Shown here piece after piece: positions 8,336 through 16,532 of a stretch of DNA of 64,000 bases; position 1 is the first letter of the stretch, and each line of letters opens with the position of its first letter. The stretch comes from JAVBLY01 sp031553035 (GTDB taxonomy: Bacteria > Bacillota > Clostridia > Peptostreptococcales > Anaerovoracaceae): positions 252,030 to 316,029 of the forward strand of contig JAVBLY010000003.1 of assembly GCA_031553035.1 (NCBI GenBank), written 5' to 3'. The position numbers and the translations under genes are program-made. The notes under the pieces are model-generated. The model had not been told where the DNA came from. It searched no databases and saw nothing but the letters and a program-made list of their open reading frames with translations.

Positions 8336-9943
8336 ATGAATCTTAAACCGGAAGAAATAAGTGCGGTCATAAAAGAGCAAATCAAGAATTATAAAAAGGA
8401 GCTGGACATAACCGATTTCGGTACTGTTATACAGGTCGGTGACGGCATTGCGCACGTTTACGGTCTGGAAAACTGCATGGCCAGTGAACTTCTCGAATTC
8501 CCCGGCGATACATACGGAATGGCCCTGAACCTTGAGGCTGACAACGTAGGTGTTGTAATTATGGGGTCGGACAGTCACATCAAAGAAGGAGACATCGTCA
8601 AGCCGACAGGCACTGTAGTCGAAGTCCCCGTCGGAGACGCTCTGATCGGACGAGTTGTAACAGCTCTTGGACAGCCCCTTGACGGAAAGGGACCCATCAA
8701 GTCGGATGAAATGAGACCAATCGAATTTCCGGCTCCCGGAGTACTACAGAGAAAATCGGTAAATCAGCCGCTGCAGACGGGAATCAAAGCAATCGACTCA
8801 ATGATCCCCATCGGCAGAGGACAGAGAGAGTTAATAATCGGCGACAGACAGACAGGGAAAACTGCCATCGCCGTTGATACCATATTAAACCAGGCTGATG
8901 AAGACGTAATTTGTATTTATGTAGCCATAGGCCAGAAAAAAAGTACTGTTGCCCAGATGGTAAACCAGCTTGAAAAAGCCGGAGCAATGGACTACACAAT
9001 CGTCGTATCAGCAACGGCAAGTGACGTAGCTCCCCTACAGTACATGGCACCTTATGCCGGTTGTGCAATGGGTGAACATTTCATGTATCAGGGCACACAC
9101 GTGCTGATAATATACGATGATCTAAGTAAGCATGCCGTAGCATACAGAGCCATGTCACTATTACTTAGAAGACCGCCGGGCAGAGAAGCTTATCCCGGAG
9201 ATATCTTCTACCTTCACAGCAGACTTCTTGAGAGAGCTGCCAAGCTTTCAGATGAACTGGGCGGAGGTTCTATCACGGCACTTCCCATAATAGAAACTCA
9301 GGCAGGTGACGTATCAGGGTATATCCCGACGAATGTAATTTCCATTACAGACGGCCAGATATTCCTGGAAACAGACCTCTTCTTCGCCGGACAGAGACCA
9401 GCTGTAAACGTTGGTATTTCAGTATCCAGAGTAGGAGGAGACGCTCAGATCAAAGCAATGAAAAAGGTTGCCGGATCTGTTAAGCTGGAACTTGCTCAAT
9501 ACAGAGAGCTGGCCAGTTTCTCCCAGTTCGGATCTGATATCGACAAGGATACAAAGTCAAGACTGGATCATGGACAGATCCTGATGGAGATCATCAAACA
9601 GAGACAGTACAGCCCTGTATCGGTTGAGCATCAGGTAATGCTGTTTTATGCAGCAGTCAACAGATTCCTTACAGGTCTTGATGTAGAGAAGATCGCAGTC
9701 TTCGAAAAAGAATTCTATGAACACATGGATGCAGTTCATCCAAACGTTGGAAAGGCCATAGCCGAAACCGGCAAGATGGATGATGATATCACCAAGGAGC
9801 TTGAAGCGGGAATCGAAGAATATAAGAAGATTTTCGAAAAAGAGCACGGCAATCAGGCGAAAATAGGCGTGATCCTTGATGAGGACATAGCTAAAACCGA
9901 AGAAGACAAGGTGATGGAAGAAGCCGAGGAAACAGCAAAATAG
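8336..9943 (+). CDS. atpA: F1Fo ATP synthase subunit alpha
   Basis: The non-catalytic nucleotide-binding subunit of the F1 hexamer. The P-loop is GDRQTGKT at about 169-176. The alpha signature PAVNVGISVSRVGG and the arginine-finger segment following it are present. 535 residues is slightly longer than the usual 500-515 because of an acidic C-terminal tail (about the last 30 residues, Glu/Asp/Lys-rich). Operon position between delta and gamma is canonical. Confidence 0.96.
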   Translation: MNLKPEEISAVIKEQIKNYKKELDITDFGTVIQVGDGIAHVYGLENCMASELLEFPGDTYGMALNLEADNVGVVIMGSDSHIKEGDIVKPTGTVVEVPVGDALIGRVVTALGQPLDGKGPIKSDEMRPIEFPAPGVLQRKSVNQPLQTGIKAIDSMIPIGRGQRELIIGDRQTGKTAIAVDTILNQADEDVICIYVAIGQKKSTVAQMVNQLEKAGAMDYTIVVSATASDVAPLQYMAPYAGCAMGEHFMYQGTHVLIIYDDLSKHAVAYRAMSLLLRRPPGREAYPGDIFYLHSRLLERAAKLSDELGGGSITALPIIETQAGDVSGYIPTNVISITDGQIFLETDLFFAGQRPAVNVGISVSRVGGDAQIKAMKKVAGSVKLELAQYRELASFSQFGSDIDKDTKSRLDHGQILMEIIKQRQYSPVSVEHQVMLFYAAVNRFLTGLDVEKIAVFEKEFYEHMDAVHPNVGKAIAETGKMDDDITKELEAGIEEYKKIFEKEHGNQAKIGVILDEDIAKTEEDKVMEEAEETAK

Positions 9944-9987
9944 CCAAAGCGCGGACAAATAGCAAGTAGTATTAAGGGAGATTGATT

Positions 9988-10860
9988 ATGGCCGGAAGCG
10001 GCAATATGCAAGACATAAAGAGACGAATTCGTAGCGTTACCAGTATCGAACATATAACAAACGCCATGAAACTTGTTTCTGCAGCCAAGCTCAGGCGGGC
10101 AAAAGCCACATTTGAAAAGACTCAGGAGTATTTTCATTATGTGACTGAGTCCATCCAGGAAATATTCAATAATCACAATGATATCCCGGATAAATATCTG
10201 AAGCATAATGACAGAGAACAAAAATCCACCGGCTATATCGTCATAACAAGTAACAGAGGGTTGGCCGGGAGTTTCAATGCCAATGTCATCAAGATGGCGG
10301 AGAGTAAGATCAAAGCCGATCCAAAAAGGCCGTATATAATTGCAATCGGCAGCAGAGGCAGAGAGTTTTTTGCAAAGAGAAATTATGAGATCACCAGCGA
10401 GTACCTGAGACCGCCGGAGAATATTTCCTTCACCGAAACACAGGAAATAAGCAAGCCCGTCATAGACATGTATGATGAGGGAATAATAGACGAAGTAGTC
10501 ATCGTTTATACATCATTCGTATCTCCGCTGGAACAGAGAGTAGTAGAAAAAACTCTTCTTCCTTTCGAAGTGGAAATGGATCCGGATGTGGAACCGCTTG
10601 AAAAACAGGTTGAATATGAGCCCTCAACTGAGGATGTGTTCAACTATCTGGTTCCCAAGTATGTTGAAATAATGATCTACAATGCCATAGTCGAATCCGC
10701 AACATGCGAACATGCTGCCAGAAGAATGGCTATGGAAAATGCGACAGACAATGCACAGCAGGCTATCGAAGAGTTGAATCTGACATTCAACAGGGCAAGA
10801 CAAGCTGCTATAACCAGCGAAATTACCGAGATCGTCAGCGGTGCGGACGCCTTAGAATAA
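9988..10860 (+). CDS. atpG: F1Fo ATP synthase subunit gamma
   Basis: The central rotor shaft. It has long N- and C-terminal helices (DIKRRIRSVTSIEHITNAMK at the start, ITSEITEIVSGADALE at the end) around a Rossmann-like middle. The frame allows a TTG start at 9982, but that is only one base from the AGGGAG ribosome site (9975-9980). The ATG at 9988 has a normal seven-base spacing and gives MAGSGNMQDIKRR, so it is taken as the start (290 residues). Confidence 0.94.
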   Translation: MAGSGNMQDIKRRIRSVTSIEHITNAMKLVSAAKLRRAKATFEKTQEYFHYVTESIQEIFNNHNDIPDKYLKHNDREQKSTGYIVITSNRGLAGSFNANVIKMAESKIKADPKRPYIIAIGSRGREFFAKRNYEITSEYLRPPENISFTETQEISKPVIDMYDEGIIDEVVIVYTSFVSPLEQRVVEKTLLPFEVEMDPDVEPLEKQVEYEPSTEDVFNYLVPKYVEIMIYNAIVESATCEHAARRMAMENATDNAQQAIEELNLTFNRARQAAITSEITEIVSGADALE

Positions 10861-10897
10861 TAAATTAATTTGATTACGCAAGTAATGGAGGAAGAAT

Positions 10898-12286
10898 ATG
10901 AACAAGGGAACAATACATCAGATCATAGGACCGGTAATAGACATAAAGTTCGACCAGGACTCAATGCCGGAACTTTTGACGGCAATCAGGATCGAGGTCA
11001 AAGACAGATCTATAGTTGCTGAGGCTGCACAGCATATCGGTGATGATGTCGTTAGATGTGTTGCGCTTTCATCTACCGATGGTCTTACAAGAGGGATGGA
11101 AGCCACAGATACAGGAGAACCCATAGAAGTTCCTGTTGGAAAGGAAGTCCTGGGTCGTCTGTTCAATGTTATAGGTGAAAACATCGATGATAAGCCTCAG
11201 GTCGATACAGGAATGAAATTCCCCATACACAGACCTGCACCCTCCTATGAAGAGCAGGACACATCAGCTCATATGTTTGAAACCGGCATCAAGGTCGTTG
11301 ACCTGATCGCCCCTTACACAAAGGGCGGTAAAGTCGGACTGTTCGGCGGAGCCGGAGTTGGTAAAACCGTACTCATACAGGAGCTGATCAGTAATATCGC
11401 CCGAGAGCACAGTGGAATATCAGTATTCGGTGGTGTAGGCGAAAGAACCAGAGAAGGAAACGACCTATATTACGAAATGACAGACTCGGGAGTTATAGAC
11501 AAGACAGCCATGGTGTTCGGTCAAATGAACGAGCCGCCGGGAGCCAGAATGAGAGTCGCTCTAACCGCTCTTACAATGGCTGAATATTTCAGAGACGAAG
11601 AAGGACAGGACGTACTTCTGTTCATAGATAATATATTTAGATTTACCCAGGCAGGATCCGAAGTATCCGCTCTCCTTGGACGTATCCCTTCATCAGTAGG
11701 TTACCAACCCACATTGGCTACAGAGATGGGTGCCCTTCAGGAACGAATCACCTCAACAAAGAAAGGCTCCATAACTTCGGTACAAGCTATATATGTACCT
11801 GCCGATGACCTTACCGACCCTGCTCCAGCTACAACATTTGCTCATCTGGACGCTACGACAACACTTTCAAGAGCGATCAGTAACCTGGGTATCTACCCGG
11901 CTGTCGATCCCCTTGAATCTTCTTCAAGAATTATGGATCCTAACATTCTGGGTGAGGAGCATTACAACACAGCAAGAGAAGTACAGGAAGTACTTCAGAA
12001 ATACAAAGACCTTCAGGACATAATAGCTATCCTGGGTATGGACGAGCTTTCTGATACAGACAAACTGATCGTTAACAGAGCCAGAAAAATCCAGAGATTC
12101 CTGTCCCAGCCGTTCAGCGTTGCGGAAGCATTTACCGGAATGCCCGGAAAATACATCCCAATCAAGGAAACAGTCAGAGGCTTCAGAGAGATCCTCGACG
12201 GCAAACATGACGAGATTCCCGAGAATCTGTTCATGCTGGCAGGCGGCATAGACGAAGTCGTGGAAAGGTTTGAACAGAATGGCTAA
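10898..12286 (+). CDS. atpD: F1Fo ATP synthase subunit beta
   Basis: The catalytic subunit. The P-loop GGAGVGKT is at about 150-157, GERTREGNDLY carries the catalytic glutamate, and the DELSEED-like loop reads MDELSDTD. 462 residues is the normal length. A good GGAGG site precedes the ATG. The last 8 bases overlap the chosen start of atpC. Base composition is clearly richer in G+C than the glycan genes at 35-38 kb. Confidence 0.97.
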   Translation: MNKGTIHQIIGPVIDIKFDQDSMPELLTAIRIEVKDRSIVAEAAQHIGDDVVRCVALSSTDGLTRGMEATDTGEPIEVPVGKEVLGRLFNVIGENIDDKPQVDTGMKFPIHRPAPSYEEQDTSAHMFETGIKVVDLIAPYTKGGKVGLFGGAGVGKTVLIQELISNIAREHSGISVFGGVGERTREGNDLYYEMTDSGVIDKTAMVFGQMNEPPGARMRVALTALTMAEYFRDEEGQDVLLFIDNIFRFTQAGSEVSALLGRIPSSVGYQPTLATEMGALQERITSTKKGSITSVQAIYVPADDLTDPAPATTFAHLDATTTLSRAISNLGIYPAVDPLESSSRIMDPNILGEEHYNTAREVQEVLQKYKDLQDIIAILGMDELSDTDKLIVNRARKIQRFLSQPFSVAEAFTGMPGKYIPIKETVRGFREILDGKHDEIPENLFMLAGGIDEVVERFEQNG

Positions 12287-12698
12287 GAGTGTTCTTCTTG
12301 AAGTTGTAACCCCTTCCAAACTCTTTTACATGGGAGAGGTTGAAATGGTCATCGCAAGACCGACCACGGGCTATGAAGGCTTTGAGGCTAATCATACATG
12401 GGCCTGCAAGCTTCTTGATACCGGAAAACTTATGATCAAGGAAAAAGGCGAGAAAGAATTCAAAGTCGCTGCTATTTCCGGAGGATTTGTGGACATCAAG
12501 GACCAGTTTATCGTGTATACAGATGCGGCCGAATGGGCTGATGATATCGATGTGAGCCGAAGTAAGGATGAAATGGATAAAGCTGAAAGCTGGCTCAAGA
12601 CCCATCCTTCTGAAGAAGATTCGGATATGAATATCCTCAAGGCAAAGCTGGCAATAACAAAAGCCATCAACAGAATGAAGGTGGCCGGAGGAAAGTAG
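12279..12698 (+). CDS. atpC: F1Fo ATP synthase subunit epsilon
   Basis: The regulatory foot of the central stalk: an N-terminal beta sandwich of about 85 residues (LEVVTPSKLFYMGEVEM, then GGFVDIKDQFIVYTDAAEWADDID) and a C-terminal helical hairpin. An upstream TTG at 12270 is in frame, but the ATG at 12279 sits ten bases after GGAAAGG and begins MAKSVLLEVV, which fits the family better. Its stop shares one base with the GTG start of the next gene. Confidence 0.9.
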   Translation: MAKSVLLEVVTPSKLFYMGEVEMVIARPTTGYEGFEANHTWACKLLDTGKLMIKEKGEKEFKVAAISGGFVDIKDQFIVYTDAAEWADDIDVSRSKDEMDKAESWLKTHPSEEDSDMNILKAKLAITKAINRMKVAGGK

Positions 12699-13585
12699 TG
12701 AAGTTTTATATAGTAGACGCATTTACAGATAAAATATTTGGTGGCAACCCGGCCGGGATAGTCATGGTGGAAGGCGGAGAATACCCGCCTTTTGACATTA
12801 TGAGGAGAACTGCAGCAGAACTTAGGTACTCTGAGACTGCCTTTGCAAAGAATTTGGGCGGAGACACCTGGGAGCTTAGATATTTTACTCCTGCCGATGA
12901 AGTGGATCTCTGCGGACATGCTACTATTGCAGCATTCAGTCAGATCGGTAAAGAATTCGGATTCGACAAAACATACAGGGCAGTGACCAAAGCCGGCGAA
13001 ATAAGCATAGATGTGATGCCTGAATTAGTAATGATGGAAATGGGCAGGCCGGAAATAATCCAGGAAATAGACAACGAAATGATTTGGGAAGCGACAAGAA
13101 AGATCCTTGGACTGACTCCCGAAGATTCCTTCGGTACCGGAGGGTTTGACGGAATAACTCCAGCTATAGTATCGACAGGGCTTCCGGATATACTGGTTCC
13201 GGTTGGCTCGATAGATGAACTATACGCAATCGACCCGGATTTCGAAGCAATGACCAAATTATCGGAAAGACAGAAGGTCGTTGGTATCCATGCATATGCT
13301 TTAAGCAAGAATGCAGATGGGCTTCAAATAGACTGCCGTAATTTTGCACCGCTTTATGAGATAGACGAAGAAGCTGCGACGGGTACAGCAAACGGTGCAC
13401 TTACATATTACCTCTACAAAAAAGGCATAATCAAAGAAAGCGAACTGAACACAATGACCCAGGGCACTTCAATGGGTAGGCCTTCTAATATAGTTTCTTT
13501 AGTAGAAAAAGATCAAGACGGTAATGTCACAATTAAAGTAGGCGGCTCTGCGGCTACTCTGTCTAAAGGCGAAATTTATATATAA
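12698..13585 (+). CDS. PhzF-family isomerase
   Basis: A 295-residue two-domain protein of the PhzF/diaminopimelate-epimerase fold. Visible marks are the N-terminal FYIVDAFTDKIFGGNPAGIV, the catalytic Glu in SETAF, the glycine-rich DLCGHATIAAF loop and the second-domain FAPLYEIDEEAATGTANGAL loop. Members isomerise phenazine precursors or unknown small acids, and most have no known substrate. It starts at GTG, directly overlapping the atpC stop, with GGAGGA at 12687-12692, so it rides on the atp transcript. No phenazine genes are nearby, so a phenazine role is unlikely. Its stop touches the convergent ThrE-like stop with no gap. Confidence 0.85.
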   Translation: MKFYIVDAFTDKIFGGNPAGIVMVEGGEYPPFDIMRRTAAELRYSETAFAKNLGGDTWELRYFTPADEVDLCGHATIAAFSQIGKEFGFDKTYRAVTKAGEISIDVMPELVMMEMGRPEIIQEIDNEMIWEATRKILGLTPEDSFGTGGFDGITPAIVSTGLPDILVPVGSIDELYAIDPDFEAMTKLSERQKVVGIHAYALSKNADGLQIDCRNFAPLYEIDEEAATGTANGALTYYLYKKGIIKESELNTMTQGTSMGRPSNIVSLVEKDQDGNVTIKVGGSAATLSKGEIYI

Positions 13586-14875
13586 TTAAAAATCCGGATC
13601 CTCATTTGGGGGTATTTCTTTAGGTTTGAAATGACCTTTGATTTTTCGTATGATGCTTACTAGCAACCTGGTAAGAGATGAGATGACCACCAATGCAGCT
13701 GCAATGCTCAATGCAGTTACCAGGGCGCTCAGTGCAACTGATGCGGCTGCTGTCATATCTCCGCCAAGAAGTTTCATCATAGAGCCATATAGAAGTGCAC
13801 CGGGAACAAGTGGTATTATTCCGGGGATTATAAATATCGTCGTTGCATCTTTTCCTGCCCTTGATCCGAACTCAGCAAGAATTGCAAGGACGCATGCTCC
13901 GGTAAAGCAGGCTATGGCCTGGCCCTGACCGATGGATAACATATACTGCATAGTCATTTGACCTGCTGCTCCCACAACGCAGGCATAGAATGCCGTTGAC
14001 ATTGGTGAATGGAACAATACGCAGAAACCAAATACTGCAAATAACATACATAAACTCATTACCCAAATTTCATGGGATGCAGAATTTGTAACAAGGTGGT
14101 TAGTGCTCCAAATTGAATAAAATTTTAGTACGAGGCCCACACCGCCGGCAATTCCTACTGCAAGTAGTATTGCTTCCGTAAGCCTGGCAACCCCGGAGAG
14201 CATATCACCGGAGAGCATGTCTCTTGCCGCGTTGGTTATAGCAACACCGGGAAGATAAATACTCATTGACGCCGTGATTACCGGAGCCAGCGAATCGCAC
14301 AGCCCCATAGAAAATGCCAGTATGGCGAGAAACGCACAAATTGCACAACCAACAAATGTTCGTATAAATTTTGGAAAATCCAGCCTCTCTATGAGCATTG
14401 AAATAGTATAGATACATCCGCCGATCACGCCTGCACATATGCTGTCTGAGATGCCTCCGCCGAATATGGGACATAAGGTCAGCCCGACAAGTATAGCCCC
14501 AAGGATCCTGAAAGCAACAGGATATCTTTTTTCGGCAGAAATGTCCTTTAGCTGCTGGAATCCTTCATCCACTGAAAGGTCTGTAGTTGTGAATTCTCTT
14601 GAAAATTGATTTAAGCGGGATATTTTTTTGAGATCGATATCATTGTACTTGATTCTTTTTATGAATGTCTGGACATCTTCGTCGCCTTTTCCCGAATCAA
14701 GGGACAAAAAAATTCCGGTTGTGGTTGCAAAGCATTCCACATAGTCTATTTTACAGGCATAGCAGATACGCTCGATGGTCTCTTCCACTCTGTAGACCTC
14801 AGCTCCGCTCTTCATCATGAGCTCGCCGGCGTATAATGCCGTGACGAGTACTTTTTTCTGAAATTGATTTACCAT
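13586..14875 (-). CDS. Threonine/serine exporter family protein (ThrE, fused two-domain form)
   Basis: A 429-residue membrane protein. The N-terminal part (ALYAGELMMKSGAEVYRVEETIERIC) is the soluble ThrE/DUF1212 start, followed by about ten membrane helices in two blocks corresponding to the YjjP-like and YjjB-like halves, here in one chain. The polar motif PGVAITNAARDMLSGDMLSG in the first block and PGIIPLVPG in the second are family marks. Related proteins export threonine/serine or succinate. The TTG-free ATG start at 14875 has no good Shine-Dalgarno before it. The stop abuts the PhzF stop with no terminator between, so the converging transcripts may read into each other. Confidence 0.83.
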   Translation of the reverse strand: MVNQFQKKVLVTALYAGELMMKSGAEVYRVEETIERICYACKIDYVECFATTTGIFLSLDSGKGDEDVQTFIKRIKYNDIDLKKISRLNQFSREFTTTDLSVDEGFQQLKDISAEKRYPVAFRILGAILVGLTLCPIFGGGISDSICAGVIGGCIYTISMLIERLDFPKFIRTFVGCAICAFLAILAFSMGLCDSLAPVITASMSIYLPGVAITNAARDMLSGDMLSGVARLTEAILLAVGIAGGVGLVLKFYSIWSTNHLVTNSASHEIWVMSLCMLFAVFGFCVLFHSPMSTAFYACVVGAAGQMTMQYMLSIGQGQAIACFTGACVLAILAEFGSRAGKDATTIFIIPGIIPLVPGALLYGSMMKLLGGDMTAAASVALSALVTALSIAAALVVISSLTRLLVSIIRKIKGHFKPKEIPPNEDPDF

Positions 14876-14907
14876 ATCGGAACAATTATATCATCAATCC
14901 AATTCTA

Positions 14908-14937
14908 TTGGAATATAATACGGTTAAGTGCTATAAT
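14908..14937 (+). promoter_or_regulatory. Promoter for the CofE-like gene
   Basis: TTGGAA (14908-14913), an 18-base spacer and a perfect TATAAT (14932-14937). The following leader (about 14944-15010) can fold: GTTGCC and GGCGAC form a six-pair stem with one G-T pair. No known riboswitch was recognised. Confidence 0.6.
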
Positions 14938-15010
14938 GTTAACGTTGCCCGGGAATATCGCGTGGCGACATGTGATGCGGTAAGGAAAGCTACAGAAAGG
15001 CTGAATTAAG

Positions 15011-16213
15011 ATGGAAAGACTTTACGGTACTTCTGCGATGGGGCTCAGAGCGCCCATTATCAGAGAAGGAGACGATCTTGAAGATATCGTCGTTGAGACC
15101 ATATTAAGAGGACAGGATCAGAAACTTTTTGAAATAAAAGACAAGGATATAATCGGTATCACCGAAGCTGTCGTGGCCAGAGCCCAGGGCAACTACGCAA
15201 CCAAAGAGCAGATAGCGGAAGATGTCAAAACGAAATTCGACAGCGGAAAAGTCGGTGTCGTTTTTCCTATTCTCAGCAGGAACAGATTTGCCATTTGCCT
15301 GAGGGGTATTGCAAAAGGCCTGGATAAAGTCGTGCTTATGCTCAGCTATCCCAGCGATGAAGTTGGGAATCACATTATAGATTACGATGCTATCGACGAG
15401 CATGGTGTCGACCCATATACCGATATGCTCACAGAAAATGAATTTGTTTCAAAGTTCGGCAGACCGAAGCATACATTTACCGGTGTGGATTACGTTGAAT
15501 ATTATAAAGGCCTCATCGAAGAAGAGGGTGCAGAAGCAGAGATCATCTTTTCCAATGATCCCAAAGCTATATTAAAATACACAGATAAGGTTTTAAACTG
15601 TGATATACATACCAGAGCCAGAACCAAGAAAATTTTACTGGAAAACGGCGCAAAGACTGTATACGGCATGGACGAGATAATGAGAGAAAGCATTAATGGC
15701 AGCGGATATAACAAGCTGTACGGGCTTTTGGGATCCAACAAGGCCACTGAAGATACGGTTAAGCTTTTCCCAAACGATTGTACGGCATTCGTCATGAGCA
15801 TTCAGGCTAAGCTCAAGGATCTTACAGGAAAGCTGGTGGAGGTTTTGGTATATGGCGACGGAGCATTCAAAGATCCCGTGGGAAAGATTTGGGAGCTTGC
15901 AGATCCTGTGGTAAGCCCGGGATACACTGAAGGACTCAGCGGCACTCCAAATGAGGTCAAACTAAAATATCTTGCCGATAATGACTTTTCCCATTTATCG
16001 GGAGAACAGTTGAAAGAAGCCATTTCCAATTATATCAAAAAAAAGGATAATGACCTGACGGGCAATATGGTATCTGAAGGGACAACACCCAGAAGACTGA
16101 CAGATCTTATAGGTTCGCTTTGTGATCTCACCAGCGGAAGCGGCGATAAAGGCACTCCCTTTATTTACATACAGGGGTATTTTGACAACTTTACAAGCGG
16201 CGGTCCGGAGTAG
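15011..16213 (+). CDS. CofE-like ligase (coenzyme F420-0:L-glutamate ligase family), role unknown
   Basis: A 400-residue protein whose first half matches the F420-0:gamma-glutamyl ligase fold: GLRAPIIREGDDLEDIV, DIIGITEAVVARAQGNY (the metal/nucleotide region), then VFPILSRNRFAICLRGIAKGL and LIGSLCDLTSGSGDKGTP near the end. True CofE adds glutamate to F420-0, but most Clostridia make no F420, no cofC/cofD/fbiC gene lies nearby, and this protein is much longer than the ~250-residue archaeal enzyme. It probably forms an amide or ester bond on another substrate. It stands alone between two promoters. RBS GAAAGG is at 14995-15000. Confidence 0.75.
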   Translation: MERLYGTSAMGLRAPIIREGDDLEDIVVETILRGQDQKLFEIKDKDIIGITEAVVARAQGNYATKEQIAEDVKTKFDSGKVGVVFPILSRNRFAICLRGIAKGLDKVVLMLSYPSDEVGNHIIDYDAIDEHGVDPYTDMLTENEFVSKFGRPKHTFTGVDYVEYYKGLIEEEGAEAEIIFSNDPKAILKYTDKVLNCDIHTRARTKKILLENGAKTVYGMDEIMRESINGSGYNKLYGLLGSNKATEDTVKLFPNDCTAFVMSIQAKLKDLTGKLVEVLVYGDGAFKDPVGKIWELADPVVSPGYTEGLSGTPNEVKLKYLADNDFSHLSGEQLKEAISNYIKKKDNDLTGNMVSEGTTPRRLTDLIGSLCDLTSGSGDKGTPFIYIQGYFDNFTSGGPE

Positions 16214-16251
16214 GATCAGGCCTTTAATTTGATTCACGGGCTTATCATTTG

Positions 16252-16265
16252 TCTCAATAATGAGA
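16252..16265. promoter_or_regulatory. Dyad upstream of patA: TCTCA-N4-TGAGA
   Basis: A perfect 5-bp inverted repeat with a four-base centre in the 319-base gap between the CofE-like gene and patA. A second TGAGACA half-site lies at 16313-16319, in inverted orientation relative to TGTCTCA at 16250-16256. It may be a protein-binding site, or just part of the CofE-like gene's 3' region. Confidence 0.35.
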
Positions 16266-16318
16266 ATTAAGCTCATGTATTCTAACATTTGAAATAAGGC
16301 TTGTATTAATAATGAGAC

Positions 16319-16354
16319 AGAGATTTTTTCTGAAAAGAAAAAATCTCTTTTTTT
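16319..16354 (+). terminator. Rho-independent terminator after the CofE-like gene
   Basis: A 12-bp perfect stem (AGAGATTTTTTC at 16319-16330 with GAAAAAATCTCT at 16337-16348), loop TGAAAA, followed by seven T. It separates the CofE-like gene from patA. Confidence 0.85.
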
Positions 16355-16391
16355 ATAGACCAGTAGCCTTGAAATCACATGGCTCGGGCTG

Positions 16392-16405
16392 CCGCAGCGA
16401 TGCGG
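16392..16405. promoter_or_regulatory. Dyad CCGCA-GCGA-TGCGG upstream of patA
   Basis: A perfect 5-bp G+C-rich inverted repeat centred about 40-45 bp upstream of the sigma-54-like -24 box. It could be an activator site or an RNA hairpin with a GNRA-type loop. Its G+C-rich bases stand out in an otherwise AT-rich gap. Confidence 0.4.
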
Positions 16406-16436
16406 AATGCCTGGAAAAGCCATTTTTCTCGAATTT

Positions 16437-16451
16437 TGGCACGAAACTTGT
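16437..16451 (+). promoter_or_regulatory. Sigma-54-like promoter of patA
   Basis: TGGCACG, four bases (AAAC), then TTGT. The -24 half is a perfect match to the sigma-54 consensus and the 4-base spacing is right; the -12 half has GT in place of GC. No convincing sigma-70 pair fits nearby: TATAAA at 16456 would be only 14 bases from TTGGCA. The expected start is near 16463, 70 bases before the ATG. Confidence 0.5.
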
Positions 16452-16532
16452 GTTATATAAAGCCATAATGTTTTATGAAGTTCTTTTGCATTGGGCAGAA
16501 AGGACTTCTAATAATGGAGGAGGTATTTATCC

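Noticed and set aside
9982..9987. TTG start for atpG, two codons before the ATG
   Set aside because: Only one base from the ribosome site; ATG 9988 has normal spacing and fits the family N-terminus.
12698..13585. PhzF-like gene as evidence of phenazine synthesis
   Set aside because: No other phz genes; most members of this family are unrelated to phenazines.
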